Shown: positions 36,948 through 46,084, counted from the stretch's first letter. The stretch: 64,000 nucleotides of DNA from an uncultured Alistipes sp. (GCA_944321955.1 CALUNG010000003.1:62001-126000), one strand, 5' to 3'. A program made the numbers and translations. The notes: generated from the letters alone by a model not told the origin.

Positions 36948-37823
36948 TCAATCCAATGGGTTCGTTCCAACTTCGAAACCGGGCAACTCTCCGCCGATAT
37001 CGACAGTTACGATATTGTTGTCGGCGATCGACACCCGTTCCACCTGTACCTGTTTCATCCTGAGAATAAAACTGTCGGAGGCAGGTACGGCCTCGACGGT
37101 AAGCGTCAGGTCGCGGTCGGGATACGTTCCCGGCGGCAACATGATGTAGAAGGTTTTACTGTCGTCGGGCGTGGAGACGATGCCTTCGCCGCACTCCAGA
37201 CGTATCGATGCCGATCCGGTATCGGACATCTCGAGATTCAACTCTTCGTCGACATATCCGCGGCCAGCAAGATTGCGGCTCGCGCACTCGAGAAGCATCG
37301 ACTTAACGGTTATGGGATAGTCTATGGTTACGGCCATGCATCCCAAAGGATACTCGAAATGCATTTTGCCGTCGGAATAGAGATCGTAACGCGCAAACAG
37401 ACCCGTAGTCGAGAGAAACTGTGCATAGACGTCGGAATCATACGTCTGTTCACTCGATACGGTCATCGGGAAACGCCCCAACGAAGCATCCATCTCCGCA
37501 TCATAGGGATAATATGCCATGATGACGTCACCCTTGACCTTCGGCCCGTAAAACTCGACCTCTCCACGACTGTCATAATATGCACGCTTGAGTATGTATT
37601 CGCAGTTGGAGCCCTGCTCCGAAGCGTAAACCCCGATGTTCACCCCTTCGGTCCACAGATGCTCGTAGCTGTTGCCGTTCCAGAAGGCGAGTGTCTCGAC
37701 ATCCGCCACAAAGAGCGAGTGTCCTTCGATCACGGGCTCGGATACCGTCTCCTGCTTCTGGCAGGAAACGGCTGCAGCCAGCAAAATCACGATGCTAAAA
37801 ACTCTTTTCATCATAATATTCAT
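36948..37823 (-). CDS. Fimbrillin-like lipoprotein
   Basis: 291 residues, lipobox AVSC (Cys21). Resembles the fimbrillin A-associated/fimbrillin-family lipoproteins of Bacteroidales: LWTEGVNIGVYASEQGSN near the N-terminus, VKGDVIMAYYPYDAE, a central YPLGCMAVTI strand and a TFYIMLPPGTYPDRDLTLTV block. In glycan loci, proteins of this fold act as surface binding proteins or minor pilin-like subunits. An alternative start is the ATG at 37811 (MMKRV). Eight bases separate it from the beta-helix lipoprotein upstream. Confidence 0.78.
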   Translation of the reverse strand: MNIMMKRVFSIVILLAAAVSCQKQETVSEPVIEGHSLFVADVETLAFWNGNSYEHLWTEGVNIGVYASEQGSNCEYILKRAYYDSRGEVEFYGPKVKGDVIMAYYPYDAEMDASLGRFPMTVSSEQTYDSDVYAQFLSTTGLFARYDLYSDGKMHFEYPLGCMAVTIDYPITVKSMLLECASRNLAGRGYVDEELNLEMSDTGSASIRLECGEGIVSTPDDSKTFYIMLPPGTYPDRDLTLTVEAVPASDSFILRMKQVQVERVSIADNNIVTVDIGGELPGFEVGTNPLD

Positions 37824-37831
37824 TCACCATG

Positions 37832-40312
37832 TCATTCACCATTCCAGTACGATATGTCGGAAACGGCAATATTGTTAAGAATCAAATCGGTAGTTGAATC
37901 TTTTCCACAGAAACAATAGTTCGAGAAGTTGGCGGCCGTAATATCGCGTTCGGTCGTTGCGGCCGTCGTCTTGCAATAGATACTGCCACCGATCCTCGAA
38001 CCCGAAATGGACGATCCGGCCAGATAGGCATTGGCACTCGGCATGTCGCGCGAAATCATCGAGCCGGCAGCACCGATAAACAGACCGTAATACTCCCAAT
38101 CCTGATTCACGAGCCTGATGTCGGCATATATCGAGCAGTTGGTTATCGAGAACCTGTTGATAAGGACACCGTAGACGCCCCCGGCCGAAAACATGGGATT
38201 GACTCCGTCGCCGATCTGCGCCTTCACCGTACATGCACTGATATCGGTGAAGCCGCCATAGCCGACCAGACCGCCGGCCGTAATGTGACAGTACGAACGT
38301 GAATAGGGGGTTCCGCCGGCAACCATACCGTAATTCTCACACCGATCGATCACGGCATGGGCATCCGAACGTCCGAACAATGTGCCGGCAATTCCTCCGG
38401 CCACACCTCTCGAACGGTTGGAGTTGGACCCTCCGGCCGCGGTAGTGCGATTGGAGATCTCTCCGTAATTGCGGCAGCCTTCCATCTTCACGTAGAAACC
38501 GTCGTATGCAGTCGTAGACTCGCCGCCGAGAGGGAAGGCAAACAACTGACCGGCACTGGTCGACGAACTGAAACGGTATGCCCATCCCACTATTCCACCG
38601 GCCGTACTTGCAGCATTGCCGACCACGTTGGTCTGCGGATACTCGACCGAGACAGAACCATGATTCTCGCAATCGGAGAATGTCGCATACCTTTCGGGCG
38701 AGCCGCCGCACACCCATGCCGAAATGCCTCCGAAGGCCGCATAGTTGACACTGTATGACGCCGACATCTTCGAAGCGACGGAGACGGATATGTCTCCGTT
38801 GTTGACGCACCTCTCAATATTTACGGCTCCCGACAGTTCGCTTTCACCTACAAGGTTGCCCACAATGGCAACGATACCCCCGACATATGCATTTATCGAA
38901 GAGGTCTGCGACGCCAAACGGTATGTAATATTACCCTCGTTGCGGCAATCTGCAATGCGGCCCGCAAAGATCTGACGGGCCATGGAAGCCATGGCTGTGT
39001 TGGTGCATAACGACGCCGATATGTCCACACGGTTTACGCACGACAATATCTCGCCTCCATAAACGTATCCTGACAGCACACAACAGCCCGGCGTGGACTG
39101 ACCGTTGCTGTTGATCGACTTGTCCATGACGCCTGCAAGCGTAAGGTTCTTCACCGCAGAGCCTTCGTATATGTTGAAAAATACAGGCGACCAGAAGTTT
39201 TCCGAGGTAATCGTGTGTCCGTTACCGTCAAAGATACCATACCAGTTGGTTATGACGCCCTGACGTTGCGAAGCGTCCGTATACCAGCAGATTTGCGGCA
39301 CCGTGATGTCGGCACACAGTTCGACTTCGCCCTCGGGAGATATCCAGTCGGAATAGTCGCCGGCATTGCCGCCGTCGGCATCTCCCGTATCGGCAGCTCC
39401 GTCTGCCACAAGTGCAAATTCGATGAAATCGTCACCCGTTACAATTTCGCGGTGTGTCGGAACGAACTCAATCTCACCGAAATCGGCCATGTAACCTGGT
39501 GTAAGTGTAACGCCCGAGCCAACGGCTTCGGATACATCCATGCGCGTCCAGGAGCAGTTCATGGTCTTCTTGGACGAAGCCTCCTTGATCTTAACGGTAA
39601 AGCCCTCGGGATAATCGCCTGCCGGCAACGTTATGATGAAGTTGCGCGGAGTGTCGGTCAGCGCCACACCACCTTCGGGCATGGCGAGCGTAACACTGTT
39701 AGAGCCTTCGACCACAGTCAACGCTCCGGTCTCGATATCCAGATCGAACAATCCGGAAACGGCGCCGCCGTTGCTCACAATCCTTATCTCTGAAACGCTG
39801 AGTCCTGCACCTGTGAGCGACAGACGAACGGCGCCGCACAGATTTTCGAAAGAGATCTCTTCCTCTTCGACGGCATGACCGTACAATATGGCCGAACCTT
39901 CGGCAAAAGAGTCTTCGGCATAGGTCTGCACATCGTCTATGTCAATCGTAACGACACGGTTGTCATCTCTCGACGAGACGAAAATTCCGTCTGGATAGAT
40001 GGCGTAATACGGCGCCGAGACATTCTTAACCTCGAACACGGCCTGCGACAGCTCGCCGTTTCCGCCTGTCGAGAGAGGCGACGAGTTGACGCCGTTCACA
40101 TTCAGCATGTCCCCGTCGCTCCAATACACCGGAACATACGATCCGGTCTGATCTCCCATATGGGTTCTCGTTGCCGACGGTACTGAGGCGCGGATCGTCA
40201 CCGTCGGGCCGTCATCCGCCTGAGTGCGGACATCCTCGTCGATACCCTGACTGCACGACACGCAACATGCGGCCGCTAAGAACGGTATCGCCAAAAGTTT
40301 TCTTGCAAACAT
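37832..40312 (-). CDS. Lipoprotein with fimbrillin-like head and GLUG/beta-helix-like body (paralog 2)
   Basis: 826 residues from the ATG at 40312; lipobox VSC (Cys20). The head (~35-290) has PVYWSDGDMLNVNG, YYAIYPDG and NFIITLPAGDYPEGF. The body (~330-800) has repeated strands such as GIFDGNGHTITSENF, AGGIVGWAYRF, GGIAGTLFGRS and AGGLVGYGG with Cys/Asn-rich turns (CENHGSVSV; CRNYGEIS), the pattern of GLUG-type right-handed beta-helices. It is paralogous to the next upstream gene along its whole length. Probably a surface adhesin or glycan-binding protein; no enzymatic residues can be assigned. Confidence 0.8.
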   Translation of the reverse strand: MFARKLLAIPFLAAACCVSCSQGIDEDVRTQADDGPTVTIRASVPSATRTHMGDQTGSYVPVYWSDGDMLNVNGVNSSPLSTGGNGELSQAVFEVKNVSAPYYAIYPDGIFVSSRDDNRVVTIDIDDVQTYAEDSFAEGSAILYGHAVEEEEISFENLCGAVRLSLTGAGLSVSEIRIVSNGGAVSGLFDLDIETGALTVVEGSNSVTLAMPEGGVALTDTPRNFIITLPAGDYPEGFTVKIKEASSKKTMNCSWTRMDVSEAVGSGVTLTPGYMADFGEIEFVPTHREIVTGDDFIEFALVADGAADTGDADGGNAGDYSDWISPEGEVELCADITVPQICWYTDASQRQGVITNWYGIFDGNGHTITSENFWSPVFFNIYEGSAVKNLTLAGVMDKSINSNGQSTPGCCVLSGYVYGGEILSCVNRVDISASLCTNTAMASMARQIFAGRIADCRNEGNITYRLASQTSSINAYVGGIVAIVGNLVGESELSGAVNIERCVNNGDISVSVASKMSASYSVNYAAFGGISAWVCGGSPERYATFSDCENHGSVSVEYPQTNVVGNAASTAGGIVGWAYRFSSSTSAGQLFAFPLGGESTTAYDGFYVKMEGCRNYGEISNRTTAAGGSNSNRSRGVAGGIAGTLFGRSDAHAVIDRCENYGMVAGGTPYSRSYCHITAGGLVGYGGFTDISACTVKAQIGDGVNPMFSAGGVYGVLINRFSITNCSIYADIRLVNQDWEYYGLFIGAAGSMISRDMPSANAYLAGSSISGSRIGGSIYCKTTAATTERDITAANFSNYCFCGKDSTTDLILNNIAVSDISYWNGE

Positions 40313-40359
40313 CAATCTACAGTTGTTTTGATTATTTCTGGCAGTTTATGCACATGAGA

Positions 40360-40405
40360 GGCCCCCGCGGGAGATACCTCAAGCATGGGGTCTCCCGCAC
40401 AGGCC
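40360..40405 (-). other. Intercistronic stem-loop between the paralogous lipoprotein genes
   Basis: Arms GCGGGAGA (40367-40374) and TCTCCCGC (40391-40398), extended by GGCC/GGCC outside. There is no T-run on the minus strand, so it is more likely an mRNA-stabilising or processing hairpin than a terminator. It lies in the only long (106-base) gap inside the core operon. Confidence 0.6.
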
Positions 40406-40418
40406 GCCTTACCGGTCA

Positions 40419-42944
40419 TTATTCAATACCGTTCCACAGGGATATCGACGACGTTGTTACACTCGACGTAAAGTCCGTATTGTTGTTGTCGTCTTGACAG
40501 TATACGCAATCCGGAAGATTATCTTCGTTTACGGTCAGTGATCCGGAATATGATGTTCCGGTCTTGACGGTTGCGTAGTTGATCGTGCCGCCGATACTGC
40601 ACTCCGTTACGGTGGTCCCGGCAAGTGCTCCGTAAGAGTCGGTGCGCACGAGTTTGCTCGTATCGCCGTTGACAAGGCCCACATATCGCCAGTTTTCGGA
40701 TGAACCGCCGCTCTCGCCGTTGAAACCGCCGACGTAGATGCCGCTGTAGTATATGTCGGCCATGACCTTGCAGTTGCTTATGGATGACACGTTGTAAAGT
40801 ATTCCGAAAAGACCTCCTATCGAGAAGACATTACGCATGAGCGAAGGATCGCCCAAAGCAGCTTTCACCACACAACCGTCCATATCGATGCATCCGCCGT
40901 ATCCGACCATTCCGCCGATCGTATGGTAGAGAGACGACCGCGCCGAACCGGCCGCTCCCACATCGAATCCGGCAACAAGCGCTCCGTAATTCCGGCAGTT
41001 GCGTACGACGGCATGGTTGGCAACGCTACCGAACATTACGCCGCTCATGCCGCCTACGCAAGTGCGTACACGGTTGGAGCTCGATGCCGTATTCGCACCG
41101 CAAACCGAAGCTACGACCCGGCCGTTGTTGACACAGTCGTCCATCACAATGCGATATCCGTCGGCATACTGATCCGAACCTCCGTATGGATATGATATCA
41201 CGGCATAACCGCTTATCGATGTGGAGCCCGCGGCAACACCGATGAATCCGCCGGCACCGCTGCCCAGATTGTATGTCCAGAGCGACGAAGACGAGGGGCC
41301 GCTCATCGATATTTCACCATTATTGACGCTCGATTCGATTCTCAACAGATCCGAACCGGCCGGGGCCAGTCCGCGAACTCGACCGACAAAACCTCCGGCT
41401 GCAAGGTAATTCGTCTGAACCTGACTGTCGATGGTTATGGTTCCTTCATTCGTACAGCCCCTTATCGTCACGGTCTCGGCAAGTTGCAGGTCGCTCGATA
41501 CGACACCGACCCTCGAGACGAGACCGCCGACGTAGACGACGTGGTTCGATGAGCCGGTAATGGCATCGGTCGCCATGTACGTTATGTTTCCATAGTTTGT
41601 GCACTCCTCGATCGTGCCGCCGAACGCTCTCGCACACAGACCGCCAACTGCAGCTCCATCGGCATTGATTTCGTCTCGCACATACATGTCCAGACGGTTG
41701 TCAACGTTCTGAAGCAGACCTCCCGCCTGTAACTGCGCGACCACGGCACCTCCCAATGCACGCGCAGTTCTCAGATTGGCCGTTCCTGCGACAGTCAGAT
41801 TCTTGACCGTACCGAACAGATTGATAAATATGGGAGTGGTAAGATTGGCGACCGTAATGGTATGACCGTTGCCGTTGAATACGCCCATCCAGTTGGCTAT
41901 CGAATTTACTCGCATATCGGCTATGTCATCCACGGAGTTTGTCCATCCGACCTTGTCAATCCAAATGTCGTTCATCAACACCACTTCACCGTCGTCATTG
42001 ACCCAGTCAGAGATATCGCCCATGGTCGTTTCCGAAGCCGACAGCATACCGTCGTAGGTAACCGTAACAGCGGCATCCGCTGCAATGGTGAAGGCACGGA
42101 AATCGGCTGCCGTATATATGCCTCCGTCAACATATGTACCCGTAGGTTCGAACGTAACCTCACTTGCATAAGCCTTGCCCGGCTCGGCCGTGAATGGTGT
42201 CGAACGTCTTATTATCTGGTAGTGGCTGTTCTCGTCGACTATGGTCATGGTGATGCCCGAGGCATACGTCGCCGCAGGTATGGCTATGAAAAAGGTACTG
42301 CCCTGTGCGGCTCCGGCACAATCGAGATTTACATAAAGGCCGTCATCCGCAACCGGCGACAGCGTAAGGTCCGCATAATCCACGTCGAACGTGCCGCTCA
42401 TGGGTTCAAGTGCATTGCCTTCGATTCGAATATACTTCAACAAATCGGGATCGCTTCCGGCATTCACCGTAATCTTCATGAACGCCATGACACTCTTGAG
42501 AGATATCTGTCCGGCAACCTCGCTGTAACCTACCAGTACGGCGGCATTGCGGTCGAACGTTCCCTCCGTCATGGCCTGCGTTACGGGCAAAACCACACGA
42601 TCGCCTCCGGCAGCCGCAACGGATGCCGGATATACCGCCTTGTACGGAACTTCGAGCAGAGCCCCGAATTCGAAAGAGGCTGCCGATCCGTTGTCCGGTT
42701 GCACGGCAATCGATGTTGAAGTCACACCATTTACCGACAAGGCATCGTCGCCATGCCACAGGACCGGATATGTATTGTCGTCGTTTTTGTCGCCAAGATA
42801 GATGCGCGTATCATCGTTGTCCACGGTGACATTTATGACCGACACACCTTTGACGGTTGGCATTGCCGTGTCATCGATCTCGCTCACGGTACACCCCACA
42901 AGAATCGATGCAAGCGCCAAACTTGCAAGTAAGTGTTTTTTCAT
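40419..42944 (-). CDS. Lipoprotein with fimbrillin-like head and GLUG/beta-helix-like body (paralog 1)
   Basis: 841 residues, lipobox LVGC (Cys18). The head contains PVLWHGDDALSVNG (60-73), YKAVYPAS and TFFIAIPAATYASG; the body contains GVFNGNGHTITVANL, VGGLCARAFGG, VGGLVSRVG, AGGFIGVAAGS and IGGMVGYGG, with NNGEI/NYGNI turns. The order of strands matches the downstream paralog, indicating gene duplication. The stop is 106 bases before the next gene. Probably a surface-exposed adhesin or glycan binder and the first large product of the locus. Confidence 0.8.
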   Translation of the reverse strand: MKKHLLASLALASILVGCTVSEIDDTAMPTVKGVSVINVTVDNDDTRIYLGDKNDDNTYPVLWHGDDALSVNGVTSTSIAVQPDNGSAASFEFGALLEVPYKAVYPASVAAAGGDRVVLPVTQAMTEGTFDRNAAVLVGYSEVAGQISLKSVMAFMKITVNAGSDPDLLKYIRIEGNALEPMSGTFDVDYADLTLSPVADDGLYVNLDCAGAAQGSTFFIAIPAATYASGITMTIVDENSHYQIIRRSTPFTAEPGKAYASEVTFEPTGTYVDGGIYTAADFRAFTIAADAAVTVTYDGMLSASETTMGDISDWVNDDGEVVLMNDIWIDKVGWTNSVDDIADMRVNSIANWMGVFNGNGHTITVANLTTPIFINLFGTVKNLTVAGTANLRTARALGGAVVAQLQAGGLLQNVDNRLDMYVRDEINADGAAVGGLCARAFGGTIEECTNYGNITYMATDAITGSSNHVVYVGGLVSRVGVVSSDLQLAETVTIRGCTNEGTITIDSQVQTNYLAAGGFVGRVRGLAPAGSDLLRIESSVNNGEISMSGPSSSSLWTYNLGSGAGGFIGVAAGSTSISGYAVISYPYGGSDQYADGYRIVMDDCVNNGRVVASVCGANTASSSNRVRTCVGGMSGVMFGSVANHAVVRNCRNYGALVAGFDVGAAGSARSSLYHTIGGMVGYGGCIDMDGCVVKAALGDPSLMRNVFSIGGLFGILYNVSSISNCKVMADIYYSGIYVGGFNGESGGSSENWRYVGLVNGDTSKLVRTDSYGALAGTTVTECSIGGTINYATVKTGTSYSGSLTVNEDNLPDCVYCQDDNNNTDFTSSVTTSSISLWNGIE

Positions 42945-42975
42945 GTTTCTTCAGTTTTTCAGGTTCATAATCAGA

Positions 42976-43155
42976 TCAATACCATGTAAAGTCTTCCTCT
43001 TCGACAGGATCAAGCTCTACGGAAGACATGGCATACCCGGCATCAGGTTCGATGCAGGCAACAAAGAGCCCGGGACGGCGATAACTCTTCTGACGAGTTT
43101 CGTTTTTGGTCGGTTTCTTCATAATTTTCAAGGTTTTAGTTTTAAGTTGGTTCAT
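42976..43155 (-). CDS. 59-residue peptide at the head of the glycan locus
   Basis: Short frame from ATG 43155 to TGA at 42978-42976, ending 32 bases before the first beta-helix lipoprotein; ATG 43122 would give 48 residues. The N-terminal half is basic (LKTKTLKIMKKPTKNETRQK). It then reads YRRPGLFVACIEPDAGYAMS and ends in an acidic tail with Trp-Tyr (PVEEEDFTWY). There is no signal peptide or lipobox. The pattern of a basic head, Y-x-x-P, alternating hydrophobics, a G-[FY]-A-x-S step and an acidic aromatic tail resembles small unnamed ORFs often found beside fimbrillin-like genes in Bacteroidales. Function unknown. It lies downstream of a promoter and no other gene intervenes. Confidence 0.65.
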   Translation of the reverse strand: MNQLKTKTLKIMKKPTKNETRQKSYRRPGLFVACIEPDAGYAMSSVELDPVEEEDFTWY

Positions 43156-43287
43156 TCTGACAATTCTTAAGGCATCAACGCCATGAGGCTTTTCGTTTAG
43201 CGGTATTCACACGCGTGCCGCTTACAAAAGGAAAATTCACGGATCAGGGATTTATTTAATTTATTTATTAATAATACCCTTACTTTG

Positions 43288-43319
43288 CGAAATTAAAAAT
43301 TTTATAATTCACATGCAAA
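43288..43319 (-). promoter_or_regulatory. Predicted promoter TTTG-N20-TAATTTCG of the glycan locus
   Basis: On the minus strand TTTG (43319-43316) is 20 bases from TAATTTCG (43295-43288), one mismatch from TAnnTTTG. It is the only candidate with correct spacing between the terminator at 43416 and the small peptide start at 43155. Confidence 0.5.
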
Positions 43320-43415
43320 TATTTTTGCATAAAAGTGCAAAAACAGGCATGATTTTATTTTATCGGAACAATCTATTCGATTCGAGACATGCATGTACCT
43401 CAATTGTCCCGATTA

Positions 43416-43450
43416 CAAAAAAATTGATGCCGGCCACAATCGAAGCCGGC
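43416..43450 (-). terminator. Terminator after DUF4380 gene
   Basis: Arms GCCGGC (43429-43434) and GCCGGC (43445-43450), followed on the minus strand by a run of seven T. It lies 28 bases after the DUF4380 stop. Confidence 0.75.
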
Positions 43451-43477
43451 ACCAACATATATATTATATATTACACG

Positions 43478-44719
43478 TTACTGATAAAGCGGATCGCACA
43501 ATATCGATGCAAAGGAGCGATGCGAACGGTAGATTCGTTCTACGGCACGCAGTTCACTGTCCAGAAGAGTCATGGATACGTTTCCGGACGAAACGGGAAC
43601 ATCGATATCGACCGGCTCGTTCGGAGAGACGGGGATTCTGGTGACATTTCCGTCGCACTCCACGGCCACATACCCGCAGACGGCAACCCCGAGATGCGCT
43701 GATATGTTCGCACGTCCGAGCACTATATTGGAAGTGGCAATCCAGCTGCGTCCGGCCGAAATCACCGACGTGTTGGGATGCACGCGACAGGACCACAGCG
43801 AATACTTGTATTCGATCGAATCGCCCGGACGTACGCGTTGCAACGGAGACTGCAGCTCCATCTGCATGTAACCGGGATTTATCTTCATGTTGTCGGGGCA
43901 TACCGACAAAGATCCGCGAGTATAGATCGAACCGCGACCCTGTGCCCAAACCTGCAACGGTGCGTCATGGAAATAGGGTTTGTCCTCTTCCCTCTCGAAA
44001 TTGGCCACAAGACATGCTCCCTTGTCGCAATTCATGTAACAGGCCCAGCCGCAATCGGTATCGCTGCCTATTTTACCGGCAATATACTGGTAATCGACCT
44101 CAACGATATTGTCGCGCAAATGCCACTGAGGGGAGTTAACGATACCGTGAATTATCGTGAACCCGCTTTTGCTGCGGTCCCGACCGAAAAATATCTTGTA
44201 ATGGCCACTCTCGTATGACGATGCCTCGACCTGAGCCACAGGCCAGATCGACAGATGCTTGCTGTGCTCCGAACGGTTGCGCAACCAGGCGTTTATCTCA
44301 AGTCTCGTGCTCTTCTCGAGAAGTCTGACGCTGCGTCCCACCTGCACGCCTATGTGAGGCTCGACCGACGAGGTCATCTCTATGACATCGTTCTCGGCAG
44401 ATACCTTGTAACTACCACCGTCGATGACCGGATCAGGCGGTCCCGGCCACTCATCTTCACTTGACCAACCTTGAGGCGCCACCCATAGCTTTTCGCCTCC
44501 GAAATTCTGCCAGTTGCCGTTCCATCTCGACGTTCCCTGCACGTTGGCCATGCCTTTCAGATTCTCATTCTCGAAAAGCAGGGCACATCCGCCGATTTCG
44601 ATCTGAAGGATACGACCGCCCAATTCCGGCGCGACATAAACCTTGACGTAATCATTGGACATTTCGATAACCGACCTTCCGCTGTGTTTTGTTTGCCTAA
44701 TCATAATCGTGTGAATCAT
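43478..44719 (-). CDS. DUF4380 family protein (mutarotase-like fold)
   Basis: 413 residues; no clear signal peptide. The N-terminus reads VYVAPELGGRILQIEIGG, followed by WNGNWQNFGGEKLWVAPQ and EPHIGVQVGRSVRLLEKST, the pattern of DUF4380 proteins, which share the galactose-mutarotase super-sandwich. The start codon overlaps the stop of the upstream mutarotase-like gene (ATGA, 44719-44716), so translation is coupled and the pair probably acts on related sugars. Catalytic function is not established. A second ATG at 44704 is possible. Confidence 0.78.
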   Translation of the reverse strand: MIHTIMIRQTKHSGRSVIEMSNDYVKVYVAPELGGRILQIEIGGCALLFENENLKGMANVQGTSRWNGNWQNFGGEKLWVAPQGWSSEDEWPGPPDPVIDGGSYKVSAENDVIEMTSSVEPHIGVQVGRSVRLLEKSTRLEINAWLRNRSEHSKHLSIWPVAQVEASSYESGHYKIFFGRDRSKSGFTIIHGIVNSPQWHLRDNIVEVDYQYIAGKIGSDTDCGWACYMNCDKGACLVANFEREEDKPYFHDAPLQVWAQGRGSIYTRGSLSVCPDNMKINPGYMQMELQSPLQRVRPGDSIEYKYSLWSCRVHPNTSVISAGRSWIATSNIVLGRANISAHLGVAVCGYVAVECDGNVTRIPVSPNEPVDIDVPVSSGNVSMTLLDSELRAVERIYRSHRSFASILCDPLYQ

Positions 44720-45849
44720 TCATTATCCTGCAATACCCCGAAACGATACTCGGTTACCGACCTGAACTCATCTCCGGGACGTAACAGACATTGAGGCAGA
44801 TCCGGCCTGTGCGGCGTATCCGGAAAGTGTTGTGTTTCAAGGGCCACGGCGGCATAACGTTCGAAAGGTTTACCGTCTTTACCCGTGATAGAGCCGTCAA
44901 ATGCGCTGCACGGATATACAAGCAGTCCCGGTTCGGTAGTCACTACATCGAGACAACGTCCGCTGACGTTGTCGACAACCGTACATGCCGGGCGCAACGT
45001 CCTGCCGTCGTACCCGTCCACAAACCAGTTCAACGACCCTCGCGAAAATACGGAGAGATCTTCATCGTCGACATGGTCTTCGATTGGTCGCATCTCCCTG
45101 AAATCATAGGGGGTACCGTCGACGCCAAATACACCGTCAGACAGAAAAAAGGCATCGGTCGCAACCCTGCGGTCCGCATATATCCGCATGGCATGCTCCA
45201 AGACATTTGCAGCATCGTATCCGCGAAGGTTGAAGTAGACGTGATTCGACAGGTTTACAACGGTTGTCGCATCGGCGACTGCCTCATACTCGATACGCAG
45301 CACGTTGTCATTACTCCAGCGATATGTAACCGAACACCGCAGATTGCCGGCATATCCCTCTTCTCCATCAGGGGAAAGACGCGTAAAAAGCAACGAAACG
45401 CCATTTTCACCGACGAAGGGCTCCGCACGCCACATACGACGGTCGAAACCTTCGAATCCGCCATGCAGATGTATTGCACGACCATTACGAATTTCATTGG
45501 CAGACAATATCAGCTCTTTGTCACCCGCCATGCAGCGACCGTCCGCTATACGGTTTGCATACCGGCCAAGAGTTGCTCCGGAATATGTAGTCCGGTCAGC
45601 CTCATACGCCTCCGCGGAATCGAATCCAAGAACGACATCGCCCAGAACACCGTCCCGATCCGGCACCGTTATCGAAACGATGCGGGCACCGAAATCCGTA
45701 AGCGACACACTCGCTCCGGTATCGTTGACAAGACGATATAGCGTAACCGGAGTCCCGTCCGAGAGACTGCCGAAAGATTCCGATTCGATGCGCTGATGTG
45801 AACATGCAGCAAACAAAAACACAAAAGATATGAGCAAGAGTTTTTTCAT
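44716..45849 (-). CDS. Aldose 1-epimerase-like lipoprotein
   Basis: 377 residues from the ATG at 45849; lipobox FAAC (Cys16), so exported and anchored, probably facing the periplasm. Mutarotase motifs: GATLGRYANRIADGR, the catalytic-acid His region AIHLHGGFEGFDRRMW, LSNHVYFNLRG with the second His, and a late ALETQHFPDTPH with the catalytic Glu. It interconverts alpha and beta anomers of free sugars such as galactose. The sugar here is unproven. It forms a coupled pair with the DUF4380 gene. Confidence 0.88.
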   Translation of the reverse strand: MKKLLLISFVFLFAACSHQRIESESFGSLSDGTPVTLYRLVNDTGASVSLTDFGARIVSITVPDRDGVLGDVVLGFDSAEAYEADRTTYSGATLGRYANRIADGRCMAGDKELILSANEIRNGRAIHLHGGFEGFDRRMWRAEPFVGENGVSLLFTRLSPDGEEGYAGNLRCSVTYRWSNDNVLRIEYEAVADATTVVNLSNHVYFNLRGYDAANVLEHAMRIYADRRVATDAFFLSDGVFGVDGTPYDFREMRPIEDHVDDEDLSVFSRGSLNWFVDGYDGRTLRPACTVVDNVSGRCLDVVTTEPGLLVYPCSAFDGSITGKDGKPFERYAAVALETQHFPDTPHRPDLPQCLLRPGDEFRSVTEYRFGVLQDNE

Positions 45850-45959
45850 ATGCAAAGCCACATAATGTTCATACACATGCATTCCGTACATCACCGGCGG
45901 CAGACACACAAGATATCACGAATTGACACACGGTAGCCAGTAGCAAAGTTGGATTTTCA

Positions 45960-45988
45960 CAAAAATAAAAAATTTTCGCGACATACAA
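45960..45988 (-). promoter_or_regulatory. Possible promoter of the mutarotase/DUF4380 operon
   Basis: On the minus strand TTG (45988-45986) is 18 bases from TATTTTTG (45967-45960). The spacing is slightly short and the region is very AT-rich, so chance matches are easy. The leader would be about 105 bases. Confidence 0.4.
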
Positions 45989-46055
45989 TATATATAAACA
46001 TATTTTATTTTATATATAAACCACACTGTTATTAATTTTATTTAATAAAAAGCCA

Positions 46056-46084
46056 TAAAAAAGGGCAGAGGTTTCCCTCCGCCC
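46056..46084 (-). terminator. Terminator of the glycerol-phosphate operon
   Basis: Hairpin GGGCAGAGG/CCTCCGCCC with one mismatch, followed on the minus strand by six T. It is 24 bases after the transporter stop. Confidence 0.75.

Larger units (their letters stand above)
43156..43477. other. Intergenic region with terminator and promoter ahead of the glycan locus
   Basis: 322 bases with no further gene seen. From the DUF4380 side it holds a terminator (43416-43450), an AT-rich segment, the predicted promoter (43288-43319) and a leader of about 125 bases. This separates the mutarotase/DUF4380 pair from the large operon. Confidence 0.6.
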
